The position numbers were made by a program, and so were the translations under genes. 5,674 nucleotides of DNA from Actinomycetota bacterium (GTDB lineage: Bacteria > Actinomycetota > Acidimicrobiia > Acidimicrobiales > Palsa-688), in the NCBI GenBank assembly GCA_023489205.1, contig JAMDDF010000066.1:1-5674 (forward strand). Reading direction: 5' to 3'. Positions 5,260 to 5,674 of the stretch are shown piece by piece (within the stretch, counting starts at the first letter, position 1; each line of letters begins with the position of its first letter). Below the pieces are notes generated by a model that saw only the letters and a list, made by a program, of their open reading frames with translations, had not been told where the DNA came from and did no database searches.

Positions 5260-5674
5260 ATGGGGGCGCGACTGAGCTGGGACGGCGCCGTTGCCATCGT
5301 CCGCCCTGCTCGTGAACACGATGTCGCTCAGCTCGCAGAGTTTTACCGTGCAGCGCACGAGGAGCTGGTAGGTGCCAGGGGAGGACGCGTGCTCCTCAGC
5401 CTCCACGGGCGGCCAGCCGATGTGGAAGCGTCCTTTGCCAGAGAGCTGCTTGACCCCGAGCACCAAGTGGTACTTGCCTTGGTGGGGCCGCAGGGTGGCC
5501 TTAAGGCTCCTCGCCCAGTCGGCTATGGCACCTGCAGAGCAAGCGCTATGGAGGGAGGGGAGATGCTCGGGTCCATAGAGGAGCTCTATGTAAGCCCCGA
5601 CGCTCGCCGGCTTGGGGCTGGACGCGCCCTAGCCCTCAGCCTGTTCGAGTGGTGCCAGGCACAGGGCTGCACGG
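5260..5674 (+). CDS. GNAT-family N-acetyltransferase (3' partial)
   Basis: From the ATG at 5260 the frame stays open to the end of the window, giving 138 residues and missing the C-terminus. It begins MGARLSWDGAVAIVRPAREHDVAQLAEFYRAA, a typical first strand and helix of GNAT enzymes, which move an acetyl group from acetyl-CoA to an amine. The diagnostic motif A follows near residues 107-128: IEELYVSPDARRLGAGRALALS. In it, R117-L-G-A-G-R122 fits the acetyl-CoA pyrophosphate-binding pattern (Q/R)xxGx(G/A). The acceptor substrate cannot be told. The start is 22 bases after the preceding stop codon, without a clear Shine-Dalgarno; I see no other in-frame start codon between that stop and 5260. 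It is probably the third gene of the DUF4193 unit. Confidence 0.85.
   Translation, partial: MGARLSWDGAVAIVRPAREHDVAQLAEFYRAAHEELVGARGGRVLLSLHGRPADVEASFARELLDPEHQVVLALVGPQGGLKAPRPVGYGTCRASAMEGGEMLGSIEELYVSPDARRLGAGRALALSLFEWCQAQGCT

Overview
The window is GC-rich, densely coded DNA with every supportable gene on the + strand. It most likely comes from an actinobacterium (Actinomycetota), perhaps an Acidimicrobiia-like lineage. The strongest lineage clues are a DSHCT-type Ski2-like helicase C-terminus and a DUF4193 protein, a small cysteine-ribbon family typical of actinobacteria. The class-level placement is inference from protein style, not from a marker gene.

Layout. (1) Positions 2-904: the C-terminal third of a Ski2/Mtr4/HelY-like helicase, cut by the window edge, with an in-frame 3 x 15-bp tandem repeat. 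(2) Positions 905-1005: a short gap with a small hairpin and a second 15-bp tandem repeat array that runs up to the next start codon. (3) Positions 1006-1989: a zinc-type medium-chain dehydrogenase/reductase (MDR) that keeps the four-cysteine structural zinc lobe but lacks a classical catalytic zinc set. (4) Positions 2047-3750: a 567-residue tandem ThyX-family protein (flavin-dependent thymidylate synthase family). (5) Positions 3751-4144: about 390 bases without a gene, holding a possible promoter and several hairpins, including a perfect 10-bp inverted repeat. (6) Positions 4145-4639: a DUF4193 protein with a very long acidic N-terminal region. (7) Positions 4665-5237: an unrecognised protein with conserved-looking ends and a disordered middle. 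(8) Positions 5260-5674: the N-terminal part of a GNAT acetyltransferase, cut by the window end.

How the genes may work together. The last three genes are separated by only 22-25 bases and look like one transcription unit, possibly driven from the structured region before the DUF4193 gene. The MDR and ThyX genes are 57 bases apart and may be cotranscribed, but their activities (NAD(P)H oxidoreductase and dTMP synthesis) have no obvious pathway link. There is no CRISPR array, transposase, phage gene, rRNA, or tRNA that I can see.

The most rewarding observation is in the ThyX protein. The two ThyX-like halves have lost complementary parts of the signature: the N-terminal half keeps the Ser/Arg segment, and the C-terminal half keeps the RHR and NAR arginines. 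This suggests one composite active site per pseudo-dimer. The polyacidic DUF4193 protein with its structured upstream region, and the two 15-bp repeat arrays, are the next most interesting.
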